From Margaritispora aquatica (taxonomy: Eukaryota; Ascomycota; Leotiomycetes; Helotiales; Discinellaceae): 64,000 bases of DNA. The notes below the pieces were generated by a model. The model did not search any database and was not told where the DNA came from. It saw only the letters and a list, made by a program, of their open reading frames with translations. Positions 24,871 through 35,547 of the stretch are shown here, one piece after another. The stretch is taken from contig VJWN01000012.1 of assembly GCA_007644065.1 (NCBI GenBank), forward strand, positions 671,758 through 735,757. Reading direction: 5' to 3'. The stretch's first letter is position 1, and every line of letters starts with the position of its first letter. A program made the translations under genes and the position numbers.

Positions 24871-27285
24871 ATGACCAGCACAGAGGAATCTGCCACAGCG
24901 ATATTAGTATCGTGCAAGCAGACGAGATTCCATATCGAGAAACCTGTCTACCAAGAGGTTGATTTTCGAAGCCTGAGATGTGGCTGCAATCCTCGCTAAC
25001 GTTAAGCAGCTTGATATCGAGGGCTTGAACATAACGGTTACCTCGGCTGTAAGCAAGACAGCTCCAAAGCCAAAGGGTAAAGCCAGAGCTGAAGGACTAG
25101 AAATCCTGTCAAATGCAAGTTTGAAACTCAAGGCTGGGGTACACTATGCTTTGATTGGACGAAATGGGACTGGGAAGTCAAGTGAGTTAGTTAATCATTT
25201 TGTTACATCGCATCGCTAAGTCATTGCAGCAATCCTAAAAGCTGTGGCAGAGAAGCTTATCCCAGGCATCCCACTCCCAACAAGAATCTCTATTCTGCAG
25301 CAAACTTCTGACGATGGCTCTGGCCCTTCCCAGAGCGACAGCACTGTAACTAGCCAACTGTCAGTTCTCGAAGAAGTTATTGATAGAGCCACATCTCGAA
25401 GCGAGGTTCAGCAAGAGATTGATAGTGAGATGATCTAACTTGATTCCATATTTTCGTTATTAATTTATTATAGTCCTGTCGAAGGCTATTGATGACCAGA
25501 GTTCCCCTCTCGCCCCACTGCGAGGCCTTCGTCAGGTTCAGCATGAGCGGTTGAAAAAAGAACTATTCGAGAAAGACAAGGATGCTCGGCTTCGTAGCGG
25601 AACAAGAGGTATGGCCGCTAGGAAAGCACTTGTAACACAGGAGAAATTAGTAGCCGAGTCAGAAGAAAGGTCAGTCTATATGGAGGTGACTGAAGCTATT
25701 GTCTGACACCTACAGGCTCAACCAAGCAGAAAACGAGATTGCCGAAGATATCATCAAAGAGGAAACTCAAGAAGCAAGCGACCTCTTGGTGGAACTACAA
25801 TCACAGCTCGAACCAGCTAGATTCGCTGACATTGAAGTGAAAGCAAGGAGCATTCTGTCTGGTCTTGGTTTTCCCAGGGAAAATCTTGAAAAGACCGTCT
25901 CAACTCTCTCCGGTGGATGGAAGATGCGAACAAATCTGGCCAGCGTTTTGCTCCAACCTACCGATATCCTGATTCTTGACGAGCCCACCAACTTTCTCGA
26001 CCTACTTGGAATAATTTGGCTGCAAAAGTACCTCATCCAGCTCCGAGACACAGGGCCAAATCCTCCCACACTCGTGATAGTCTCTCATGATCGAACATTT
26101 ATTGACATCGTCTGCCAAGAGCTCATTATCCTTCGCGATCATGAGTTGACGTACTTCCGTGGCGACCTGGCATCATATGACAAGTCTATCCGTGACAAGA
26201 AACTATATCTCGGTCGTATGAAAGAGGCCCAAGACAAACAGAAGGCTCATATACAACAAACCATCACGCAGAATATGAAGCAGGGGAAAGAGAAGGGGGA
26301 TGAAAATAAACTTCGGCAAGCCAAATCGCGCCAGAAGAAGCTGGATGATCGAATGGGAATGCAGAAGAGTGCTACAGGTGGCAGATTCAAGCTGAATCGA
26401 GATTTGGCGGGATACCATCTCACTTCGAGAGATGGTATCGACGTTCCTGTTGATGAGCGAGGCGTGTCAATAATGCTACCCGCAGCTCCTGATCTTCGTT
26501 TTCCAGGCCCACTTGTTTCCCTTGAGAAAGTTACGTTTGCATACACCCTTCACAAGAAAACAAAGATACCAGCACCAATTGTCCTCCAAGATATTGGCCT
26601 CACGATCCACATGGGCGACAGAGTCGGCGTCGTGGGTTTGAATGGCTGTGGCAAATCAACTCTCATCAAGCTCATCACTGAGACAACAAAGCCTACGAAG
26701 GGATCCTTGACTCGACATCCACGACTTCGCATGGGATATTATTCCCAGCACGCAGTCGAAGAACTGCAGGCTCTTGGACGTACAGAACCAGAACTCACTG
26801 CCCTTTCGTTGATGACCAAAGAAGTTGAAGGGGCTCTAGACGAAGGCGAGATTCGAGGTCTCCTAGGCTCGCTTGGTCTCCCCGGACGGACAGCCTCAGA
26901 CGTGCCTCTTACCAAACTTTCAGGTGGCCAGCTCGTCCGTCTTGCGCTCGCACGACTGCTCTGGCAGACGCCACAACTGCTTGTCCTCGATGAAATTACC
27001 ACACATTTGGACTTTCACACCGTGACAGCTCTTGCAGATGCACTCAACAACTGGAACGGTGCTATTTTAGTGGTATCTCATGATCGTTTCCTGATCAGGA
27101 GGGTGGTTGAGGGGGAGAAAGATGAGGTGGGAAGTGATGAAGAGAGTGAGAGCGATGAGGAAGATGATTTGAGGAACAGAACGGTGTTTCTGCTGAAAGG
27201 TGGTGTGTTAAGGGTGCTGAAAAATGGGGTGAGAGGGTTTGAAGAGAGCCTGGAAAGGAGAGTTGAGAAGCTGCTTGCATTTTGA
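24871..27285 (+). CDS. ABC-F family ATPase (two ABC domains, soluble); N-terminus frame-disrupted
   Basis: A soluble twin-ATPase of the ABC-F class, expected to act on ribosomes rather than transport. Body exons are 24980-25181, 25230-25424, 25474-25669 and 25716-27285, about 720 residues. Domain 1 has Walker A GRNGTGKST (split by an intron), signature LSGGWKMR and Walker B ILILDEPTNFLD. A charged linker with LRQAKSRQKKLDDRMG follows. Domain 2 has Walker A GLNGCGKST, signature LSGGQLVRLAL and a Walker B/D-loop LLVLDEITTHLD, in which the usual DEPT proline is isoleucine. An acidic tail (DEESESDEEDD) ends the second domain. The likely start, ATG at 24871 (MTSTEESATAILVSCKQTRF), is in another frame. 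The body frame has no ATG before Walker A and only a GTG at 24980, so there is a 1-nt indel, a missed splice or non-AUG start. Confidence 0.85.
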
Positions 27286-27993
27286 GACCTTTAGCTATCA
27301 ATGTGATATGCCCATACAAAGATAGCTGCTAAACTATCGTCAAACTCAATTGAGCGTGATAACGTGATTAATCTGCTTCCAAGCTCTCACGCACAGCGTC
27401 ACAAAATGCTATAGAAACGCGAAAGCTCACGTATTTTCAACGAAACCCAAAAAAGCTTTTGAACTACACTACAAGAAAATTTGGAGGGGATATTTCTGCA
27501 ATACCACTGCTAATCTCTCCACCGAGAGGTGCGACGTCCCTGAACCATGGTGCAGTGCCCGAATGAAACCAGAATCATGTAATGCACGCATTCTACCACT
27601 TGCCGATTACTTTCGAAGCTGCATGTAACCCACCAATCTGAATTTATATACACTAGAATTGGTTCATGGTCATGCGATATTGAACGAGCATTCGCCAACA
27701 AAATAGAACATGAAACCCTATCCTCACTTGTCTTGTTCTTCGACAACTAGTTGGAGTTATTTATTGATATATAAGCCTTCAGGCAGTTTGAATGTCGGGA
27801 GGAAACACATATGTTCTATATTTCATCTAGGGTATCTACAAATATCAGGTTCATCTATCAATCGACGTCGCCAACCCATACTAATTCCATGCCAGTCATG
27901 CTCTCCTGTAAATCTCCAAGTACCAATTCCAACAGCTCTGTTGACTCCTTCAATAGAAGAACAGATTGAGATGGATATTCCTGTCACTTAAGG
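27286..27993. other. Intergenic, convergent 3' ends
   Basis: About 0.7 kb; nothing coding is seen. Confidence 0.5.
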
Positions 27994-28955
27994 CTAAGTG
28001 GAACACTCTCAGATACAAGTTGGTGTAAGTAACCAACCAGCACGCAATCACAACCTTGATCAAAGTATACTTACTCTTCAACATATCCAACAAGCCATCC
28101 TTCTGCTTCTTCGCTGCGCCGGATTTCTCGGAAACCAGCGCCGTCTCAGCAGCACTCTGCATGCCCAACTTGTCCGCAATAAGCTGGAACTTCACGGCCC
28201 AGCGCCATTGTAGGTAGTACTCAAAAGCTGAAAGCACCATGGGTATCAAGCACCAGTAGCCCCAGTACTCGACCAACGCAGTCTCCCATATGCACATATA
28301 CGCGCTGCCAAAGCTGGTGGCGATCAAGGTATTGAGCGAGAGGATCCAGACGAGGGAGGCAACGGACTTATGTGCCGTCCATGAGGCGAGATGTGGGCGC
28401 AAGAGCTTGAGGATCACGAGGATGGTGGTTGTAAGGGTTCCGCCCATAGCAGCGCCGAAGAAGACAAATGAGACCAGCAGGCGTGTCATGACGGCGTCGT
28501 CGGAGGTGTATGAGGAGAAGCAGGTTCGGATCCAGATAAGCATGGCTGGGCCGAAGCAATGGTGAATAAGCGATAGGATATCTGCACGTTCGATTGTGAG
28601 ATCGTAGCAGTATGAACCAGCCATTGTTGCACTGTACATGGTGTTAGACAGCGTCTTTTGGGACAAGATAGAGTACTTACCAAGCGAGAATTGCCCTTGA
28701 GGTATCAGATGGTATCCATATGCTGGTCGGCTCGAATGAGTGCAGGACGATGGGTGCGCAGCATATTCCCATTACCAACCGACATGGCAGCAAAGCAATT
28801 TCACAAGCCATGCGGTTTTGAACAGACTCCTTGACGTTGCCCCATGACGGAAGCTTCGCAGCCATGAACGATTTGGTACCCTCGTACAATACATGTGTGG
28901 TGCCGAAGGCTGTGGCTGCAACAGCCAGATCAATGGCAATAGTTGTAGCGTCCAT
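27994..28955 (-). CDS. Multi-pass membrane protein, TLC-like (tentative)
   Basis: A polytopic membrane protein of about 281 residues in my model. Exons are 28681-28955, 28075-28631 and a 14-nt last exon 27994-28007 ending KCST. Around six hydrophobic helices are visible, including LLVSFVFFGAAMGGTLTTTI and GYWCLIPMVLSAFEYYLQW. The segment YCYDLTIERADILSLIHHCF, with a His pair in a helix, recalls the TRAM-LAG1-CLN8 fold, but I cannot confirm it. The tail is uncertain: reading through the last intron stays open to 27950 and would add a further hydrophobic segment (KVVIACWLVTYTNLYLRVF). The start MDATTIAIDLAVAAT at 28955 is preferred. An in-frame ATG at 29066 would add 37 leader-like residues. 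Confidence 0.65.
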
Positions 28956-29580
28956 TGTGAAAGCGGAACAAGGGAAGACTCGATGAAGGAAGGTATTGGG
29001 CACAAAGTTAATGGTCACAGCATATCGGCCCAGAGTCGCAGGAGCTTTGTGAGAATATATGGACAATGTATCAACGATCTCTCAAGAATCAAGAGAAAAT
29101 TCATGACTAGATCTAGAAATGAACGTGGGTCTTCACCGGTGCCCCCATCACATCAACACTCAATAACCTTACTGTACGTGTTAGACACTGACCATTACAT
29201 TGGGCAGTGCTTGAAAGTGGGAAAATAAGCTCTGGAAGATGTCCGTGCTTCTGGGGGTGATATAACGAAGCATCCACAAGTCGTGAGCTCATGTCAGCAT
29301 TCAATGCCAAGTGATGATTGAGCACCACCAAAAGAGAATGTCGGCTGTATCCTGTAGTAATGCACATCTGAGATATGCAAATCATAGTGATGAGGGGTAT
29401 CACACGTTTTGGAGGACTACCCCGCCAAATATACTATGTGAAGATTGCATAAGCTTCTACTGCCATCTTGCCTCCCTTGAAAGAGTCTACTACAGAAAGG
29501 TATTCATCTCTGTAAAATCCGATTCTCTCACTTGAAAGTCTCTAATTTTTCTCACTATACGTCGAAAATCAAACCCCAAG
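28956..29580. other. Intergenic between divergent genes
   Basis: About 0.6 kb. It should carry promoters for the membrane protein and the acyltransferase; no specific site is recognised. Confidence 0.5.
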
Positions 29581-31237
29581 ATGGCTCCAAAACTCGTAAC
29601 ACAATTGCTCCGACCAGAGAAGCCACTCGCTAAAGAGTACAAACTTACTTTGGCTGATGGCATTCCTCCAGCAATCAACAGCAGATATCTCTTTGTCTAC
29701 AAAGCACCAGACTCGACAGAGTATCACAAATCACTTACAGAGCGGCTATCGAAATCGCTTGCTTCCTTCCTTCGCGAGCCAGAGCCAGGAATCCTCGGGC
29801 TTCCACAATTGGCTGGCAAGATATTTTCGGACAAGAAAACTGGTAGACTTTCCTTGAAAGTTACCAAGGATTCTGCTGTGCGGTTTGTAGTGTCACACAG
29901 AAATGACGTTACTTACAAACAGTTACGGCCGGATCAACGCTTTCCCATGAGACATTTGGATGGAAAGACATTCGCAACAGGACTTGAAAATATTCCAGGT
30001 CCAGATCGCAGTGGAGGATTGGAGGCATTTTCCGCACAAATCAGTGAGTGTGCAGAGATCAGACCTCCTACCTCTTCTTGCAGTTGAAGATGGAAGATTA
30101 TAATATCTTCTTCCAAGCCCAGAGCGTCCCAATGTGAACTTGCAAAAGAGGATAGCTGACTCCATAATCCATGATATAGCTTTTATAACCGGAGGATTTG
30201 TTCTTTGTGTCAATAAGCACCACTTTCTCCTGGACGCAAATTCCACTGGGAAATTGATTCAATGGTGGTTGAAGCGGGCGAGAAGCTATATGCCAGGACG
30301 AGAGGCTGAAGACATCAAGTTTGCCGACCCATCAACCACGGTCGCAATGCACGACAACAGCTCTTTACTGATGGAGACATCAGTTGTACCAGAGGAGCTC
30401 GTAGAATGGAAAGTGATTCCTTCAGCGAAGCCTCATGTCTTTGGCCTCGAACTCCCACCTGCAAGTGTCATGTTTATCGGCAAGATGCTCCCCTCACTGA
30501 GGCCGAAAATTGAGAATGCCATCTTCCATTTCTCGGCCGAATCTCTAGCTGAGCTGCACTCTAGCGCATCCGCACATTCAACAGAGACATTCTCCAAGCA
30601 TGATGCCGTGAGTGCGCTACTGTGGAGGTGTGTGACTCGGGCCCGCATGTTTGCTGTTGATTCTGTTGCACAGCCAGACAAGTCGATGCTCGTCCTTGCG
30701 GTCAATGGTCGTCAAAGACTTGAGCCGCAGATGGTTTCCGATTATTTTGGAAATGCAGCTTTCTTTGCGCCAACAATCATCCCAATCCCAATCCTGACAT
30801 CAACAGGAGCTAAGAGCCTTGCGGACGTTGCCCAAGCTATTCGCGGATCTATTACAAAGAACACAACGAACACACATATGCGGTCTTTGCTTCAGCTTAT
30901 AGGATCGCAGAAAAAGGCGACGGATGTGGTGAATAACTTGTCAGCGTATATGGGCAAGGATGTCATGTTGACTTCGTGGGAGAGGATGTTCGGTGGTGTA
31001 GGTGATCTTGATGTGGGGGTTGGAAGCTTTCAAAGCATGAGACTGCCAGACGGCGGGTCATTCGATGGCCTGGGAATGGTTATGCCATGTTATGGCTTGA
31101 GAGATTCGGCGCCGTCAGAGAAAACGGATGGATATGGAGGTGGGTTGGAGGTGTCGTTGGATTTGCTACATGCACACATGGAATGTTTGAAGATAGATGA
31201 GGAATGGACAAGGTATGCGAGATGGGCTGAGAAATGA
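29581..31237 (+). CDS. BAHD-type acyltransferase (PF02458-like)
   Basis: A cytosolic CoA-dependent acyltransferase of the BAHD/trichothecene-acetyltransferase type, likely acylating a hydroxyl or amine of a small metabolite. The parsimonious model joins 29581-30043 to 30123-31237 over a 79-nt intron, giving 525 residues. The catalytic motif is CVNKHHFLLDANS, supplying HxxxD. The second family motif, normally DFGWG, appears as DVGVGSFQSM, so its aromatic residues are lost. Other family features are AVSALLWRCVTRAR and FGNAAFFAPTIIPIPIL. The proposed intron contains the coding-looking string RSDLLPLLAVEDGRL in the frame of exon 2, ending at TAA 30101-30103, so the gene might instead be frame-damaged. 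It lies upstream of and parallel to the P450, and both could belong to one small pathway. Confidence 0.78.
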
Positions 31238-32161
31238 CAGTATATGCTGTAGGATATAGGAGTATGTAGTCGTACCGTATCGTAGATAATGAAGCTATTG
31301 ATGTTGTGGAATAGTGGTGCTTTAGCGTGCCAAGGAAATGCATGATCTGGGCGCTGGTGCATCTTTGACGACAAACTCCACACCATCTCATTGCACGCAA
31401 GAATCAACAGAATCTAAACATCAATCCTTTGCTTTGAAAATATTTCAAGCGACGTCAAATATTCAGGGAAAGGCCTCCTGTTAAGTCTTTAAGGGAGTAA
31501 AGCATGGGATACTCTCGAAATCGAGTAAATTCCTTCAAGCTCCAACAGATCATTACTAGCCACCATGCTGCTTCGTTCTTCCATTTCTCAAGAGTCTTTG
31601 GCCTGTTATGTCACTTTTGATTATGAGATGATACAGCCAGCAAAATGAGCGGTGGTCTGTTTACCTACCAAACTTGTGTGTTCAACTCTCGTGCTTGACC
31701 AGTGTTCACTCTGAAGTCGTTTGATACTTGACAGGGCTTTCTTGTATCATTGTCTTCGTCAAGATGTACTCCATCTGGAATTTTCACAGTCAGCTCCTTC
31801 TGCCCATGGATGAGATGTGCTCGGACCGCATGGTGGTGTGTACTGCTCACACTTTCATCACTATCATGACTGGAGCCATTGCTTATCTCACGCATCATGT
31901 CCTCTAGTAATGCTTGAAGCGATGTCTTGTACAGCTAAGCGAAACAGCCATGCTGATTTCACATGTTTGCTCTCTTTTATCATATTCTTAGGTTGTTTTT
32001 CTTTCAAAAACTGCAACTAGGAAGAGACTTGACTCCGCAGTGTTTCCGCTGTTCGCATTGTTCAGTATATTTGAGTGCTCAAACCACAGCTACTTCGGCA
32101 TTCCAAGAAGACTTCCTTAGATACCTGCAGTATTCCAATTCCTTCTGTAGCGATATTCAGA
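31238..32161. other. Intergenic upstream of the P450
   Basis: About 0.9 kb. An open minus-strand frame at 31665-31898 (77 codons) is His/Ser/Asp-rich and has no recognised family. I do not call it a gene. Confidence 0.45.
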
Positions 32162-33973
32162 ATGTTGAAGGCCATCTTTGTTGCGGGTTTGCTCGCATTT
32201 TATGGAGGACGACGCTTGAGCCTTCCACTAGTTGGGACATTCGTTACTTCCGTTGTTCTCTTCACCCTGGAAATGCTATGTTATGTTCTGTACAAAGTTC
32301 AAATTTATCCTTACTACATCAGCCCGCTGAGGAAGATTCCATCACCAGAGGTACACACTAAAATATTTTCAGATCCGGAAAGGTTACTAACGAGGTCATA
32401 GGGAGCTAGTTTCTGGTTTGGACATGGCAAACTCGAACTCGGTACAGCAACAGGGCAAATTCATGACGCGTGGGCAAAGACAGTGAAGAATCCTCATCCT
32501 CATTTCTATCGGTATCTAGGCTTTGGAGGCGAAGAAAAAATTATTCCCACCAGTGCCGAAGCGGCACGTCAGATTATGAACAACGAGGCATTCGAGATGC
32601 CCCACTGGTTCAGAGAAGGGTCTAAACCCCTACTCGGAGACGGTCTTGTCAGCGCCGAAGGTCCTGGACACAAAGTGAGCAACCTGTCTTTGCCCCATAT
32701 ACTGTGAACTAATGACTGTCCCTAGATGCTCAGAAAAGCAGTCGCACCAGCATTCAGCCCAGCTCAAGTCAGGTCCTTTGTGCCCGACTTCTGGGACATC
32801 TGTCTTGACATGAATCGCCGAATAGAAGCTGAGATCTTCTCTAGTGGGTCTTCAACGTGTGAAATGAACATGTTAGATTGGACAAATAGAGTCACATTCG
32901 ACATGATTGGTAAGACAGCGTACGGCTCAGATCGATTTGGTGGCCTTGAAGATCCAACGACTGGCTTTTACTCGCTTTTCAATCGAAACTACCCTCTCGA
33001 AGGTTTTACAGATCCATTAGATGCGTTTTGTATTTACGTTCTTCCTATTTTCGTATCCCATAGCATCCTCGATCGTTTGCCGATCCCCGCTTTTCAGGCG
33101 CAGCAAAGAGATCGCAAATCAATGACGGACGAGTACAAACGCCTCATTCGTGCTGTCGATGTCTCGAAATTTGGTCAGGAAGATGAGGAGGCCATCCAGA
33201 AGAGTATGCCTCTATGTGTCGGTAACTTCCAATTGCTGACACACAATAGACTTGATCACTGTTATGGTCAAAGGTGGCGCGATTGATATCGATACAATGG
33301 TAGAGAACATGATGACATTTACAGGTGCAGGGTAAGTTTTTGCTGCTATGTCAGACTCGTAAACTAACAATATATCTCAAGCTTCGGCACCAATGCCTCA
33401 GCTCTGCTGTGGGCCTTATATGCTCTTGTCGCCCACCCTGAAATGCAAATCCGCATGCGTAAGGAGATCCGTCAGGTGATGAAGTCTTCCAAAGAAGGAT
33501 GCACAGCCCAACTCATGGATACCATGAAGTATCTCCATTGGTTCGTCATGGAGAACTCGCGATTCTACCCTTCAATCCCAGGCAACTGGCGCGAATGCAT
33601 GAGAGATACCTCAGTGTGTGGGCAGATATTTGCAAAGGGAACACAGATCATCGTCCCCGCTTACCACATCAATCGGTCAAAGCTGAACTGGGGCGAGGAT
33701 GCTGAGGAATTCGTCCCTGAGAGATGGGCACCCGAGAGGTTGCGCAAGGGGGCCGAGCATGATGGTAGCTTGATGACCTACAGTGTTGGTCATAAAGCTT
33801 GTATTGGGAAGGAATATTCAATCCGAGCTATCAAGGTTGTCTTGATTGCTCTGATTGGAAATTTTGAGTTTGAGTATGATGGACCTGATCCAGTCAAGGA
33901 CTTGGTCCCAGGTATCACATTGAGACCTAGAGGTGGATTTAGATGCTTGGTCAAGAAGGCATCAGATTGGTGA
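32162..33973 (+). CDS. Cytochrome P450 monooxygenase, ER-anchored
   Basis: A 537-residue P450 in five exons (32162-32350, 32402-32674, 32726-33203, 33250-33331, 33382-33973), all phases closing. The N-terminus has two hydrophobic helices (LPLVGTFVTSVVLFTLEMLCYV) followed by a proline-containing hinge (SPLRKIPSP), typical of ER anchoring. The K-helix ExxR is ENSR in MENSRFYPS, the PERF-like motif is FVPERWAPER, and the heme loop is YSVGHKACIGKEY with the cysteine ligand. The I-helix reads GAGFGTNAS: the acidic residue usually preceding the threonine (AGxD/ET) is Gly. The family cannot be assigned beyond a fungal specialised-metabolism or fatty-acid type P450. With the acyltransferase and MFS exporter on either side, it probably oxidises an exported metabolite, by inference. 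Confidence 0.93.
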
Positions 33974-34832
33974 TCGTAGAATGCGTATTGTAGCACTATA
34001 GAATCAGTTTCATCGGATTTTCATCTCAAACTTTTGAATGTTGTTGCTTCGCTTGTGATCGCTTAGTTCAGGGGACTCTTCGGATTAAGCGAGGCCAGTC
34101 TTACTGCTCTAAGTGCTATGGATATGGATGGATATCTAGTGACTTTGGTGTTGGCACTTCGTCTGACAGCATGCTATAGGGAATCCGGATACTCGAAAAA
34201 CAAATGGAAAAGTAGCTCAGCAATGCCCAGATTTCTATGATAGACTTCAAGGACCAGCGACCAGCACCTCAAAATTACCACGAAATCATTTAGCCGCACT
34301 ACGACCAATCAGACAGTCAGTTCTCACACACCTCAAATCCACTCAACGATCCCGTCTCCTTACCACTTACCCACTTTAATTGCCAGACTATGCTGACCTC
34401 CTTCAAACTCAAAAAAGAGGACCACCCCTGCATATAAGATTGCAACTTGTATACCGCTTTAGGCATAGCTTGAACCATCAGCAAGCGAGACAAAGGTGGA
34501 GCGTTGACATGACAGTTGACATGAACATGGATGACGGACGTCTTCATGGGATGAGAAAGATAACGCACAAAGTTTGTGAGATGAAATGTAGCGAATGATA
34601 TGGATGAGTACTGGGTCCACGCACTCGTTGCCATGTTTAGTATGGAATTCGGCTAATCTCATCACCTTTGGCCAGACCATATCTTGTCTTGTTCTCCTCT
34701 GTGACTTCTTTTGTTCATCTTCTAGTTTCAACTTACGAGCCAATATCCGTTCTTTCGGAATCAGATTTTCTCGTTTGAACATACTTCCAAATTACCTCCA
34801 CCTCACTATCCTGATACCTTGAATTCATCAAC
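33974..34832. other. Intergenic
   Basis: About 0.86 kb downstream of the P450. No supportable gene; C/T-rich leader-like sequence lies just before 34833. Confidence 0.5.
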
Positions 34833-34958
34833 ATGTTCGTCTACAAGCTCGTCAAGAAGATCAAGAAAGACAAGGCAGAGAAGAAGGCCGAGAAAGATGC
34901 TGCTGGTGGACAAGCACCTCTTCCTCAGACACAACAAACTCCCGTGAAGTCTAAGTAA
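34833..34958 (+). CDS. Small lysine-rich protein (41 aa)
   Basis: A 41-codon ORF starting MFVYKLVKKIKKDKAEKKAE and ending in a Gln/Pro-rich tail (TQQTPVKSK). It is a basic amphipathic helix with alternating Lys/Glu, preceded by a CT-rich leader (CATCAACATG), a plausible fungal start context. No intron is needed. No family is recognised, though short proteins of this composition are common in filamentous ascomycetes. It could also be the first exon of a longer gene, since GTGAGATAAGT-like donor sequence follows the stop. Its function is unknown. Confidence 0.4.
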   Translation: MFVYKLVKKIKKDKAEKKAEKDAAGGQAPLPQTQQTPVKSK

Positions 34959-35547
34959 AGGTGAGATAAGTCCTACGCGCTTGTATAGCTCGGAATACTT
35001 ATAAAACACAGAGGCTATTTTCGACCTGTGATGTTCGAGAGAGATGGACATTGGTACACTAGGTCTAGTGTCACGGAAGAAGGATGAGCAGTCAAAGATC
35101 AGAAATAAGGGGGCGATGTGGAAGAGTGCGGGACTCGGATATCTCAGAGGGATGTGATTGTGAATGAGCGATAGTTGGGATCTTTTAGGTGCTTGTAATT
35201 TTGGGTGCTTATAAGGAGGGGTGATAGGAATTATACAAGCTATGAAAGAGTGATAATTGAAAGAGGAATCATATTATTCAATAAGTTGCGAAGCTTCTAT
35301 CTCTTACCATCGGAAGTAATAATACAATATTTTCAAGTCAATCTTCGAATAAACCTGACTACACTGAGTGATTCAAATACAAGCCAATCATTACTACAAC
35401 AAAAACAATATCAAACCCCTTGACCTTAACTTCTAGCAACATGAATGAAGAAGTAAGTATCAGGTATATGCTCCAAGAATTGCAAACTTAAAACAAGAAA
35501 ACTTCTGCCAACAATTACACCTCCATACTATTGTCTCCCTGTAGGTT
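34959..35547. other. Intergenic
   Basis: About 0.6 kb, AT-rich; nothing coding is seen. Confidence 0.5.

Noticed and set aside
31665..31898. His/Asp-rich 77-codon minus frame upstream of the P450
   Set aside because: No domain and no splice context; isolated in an intergenic region.
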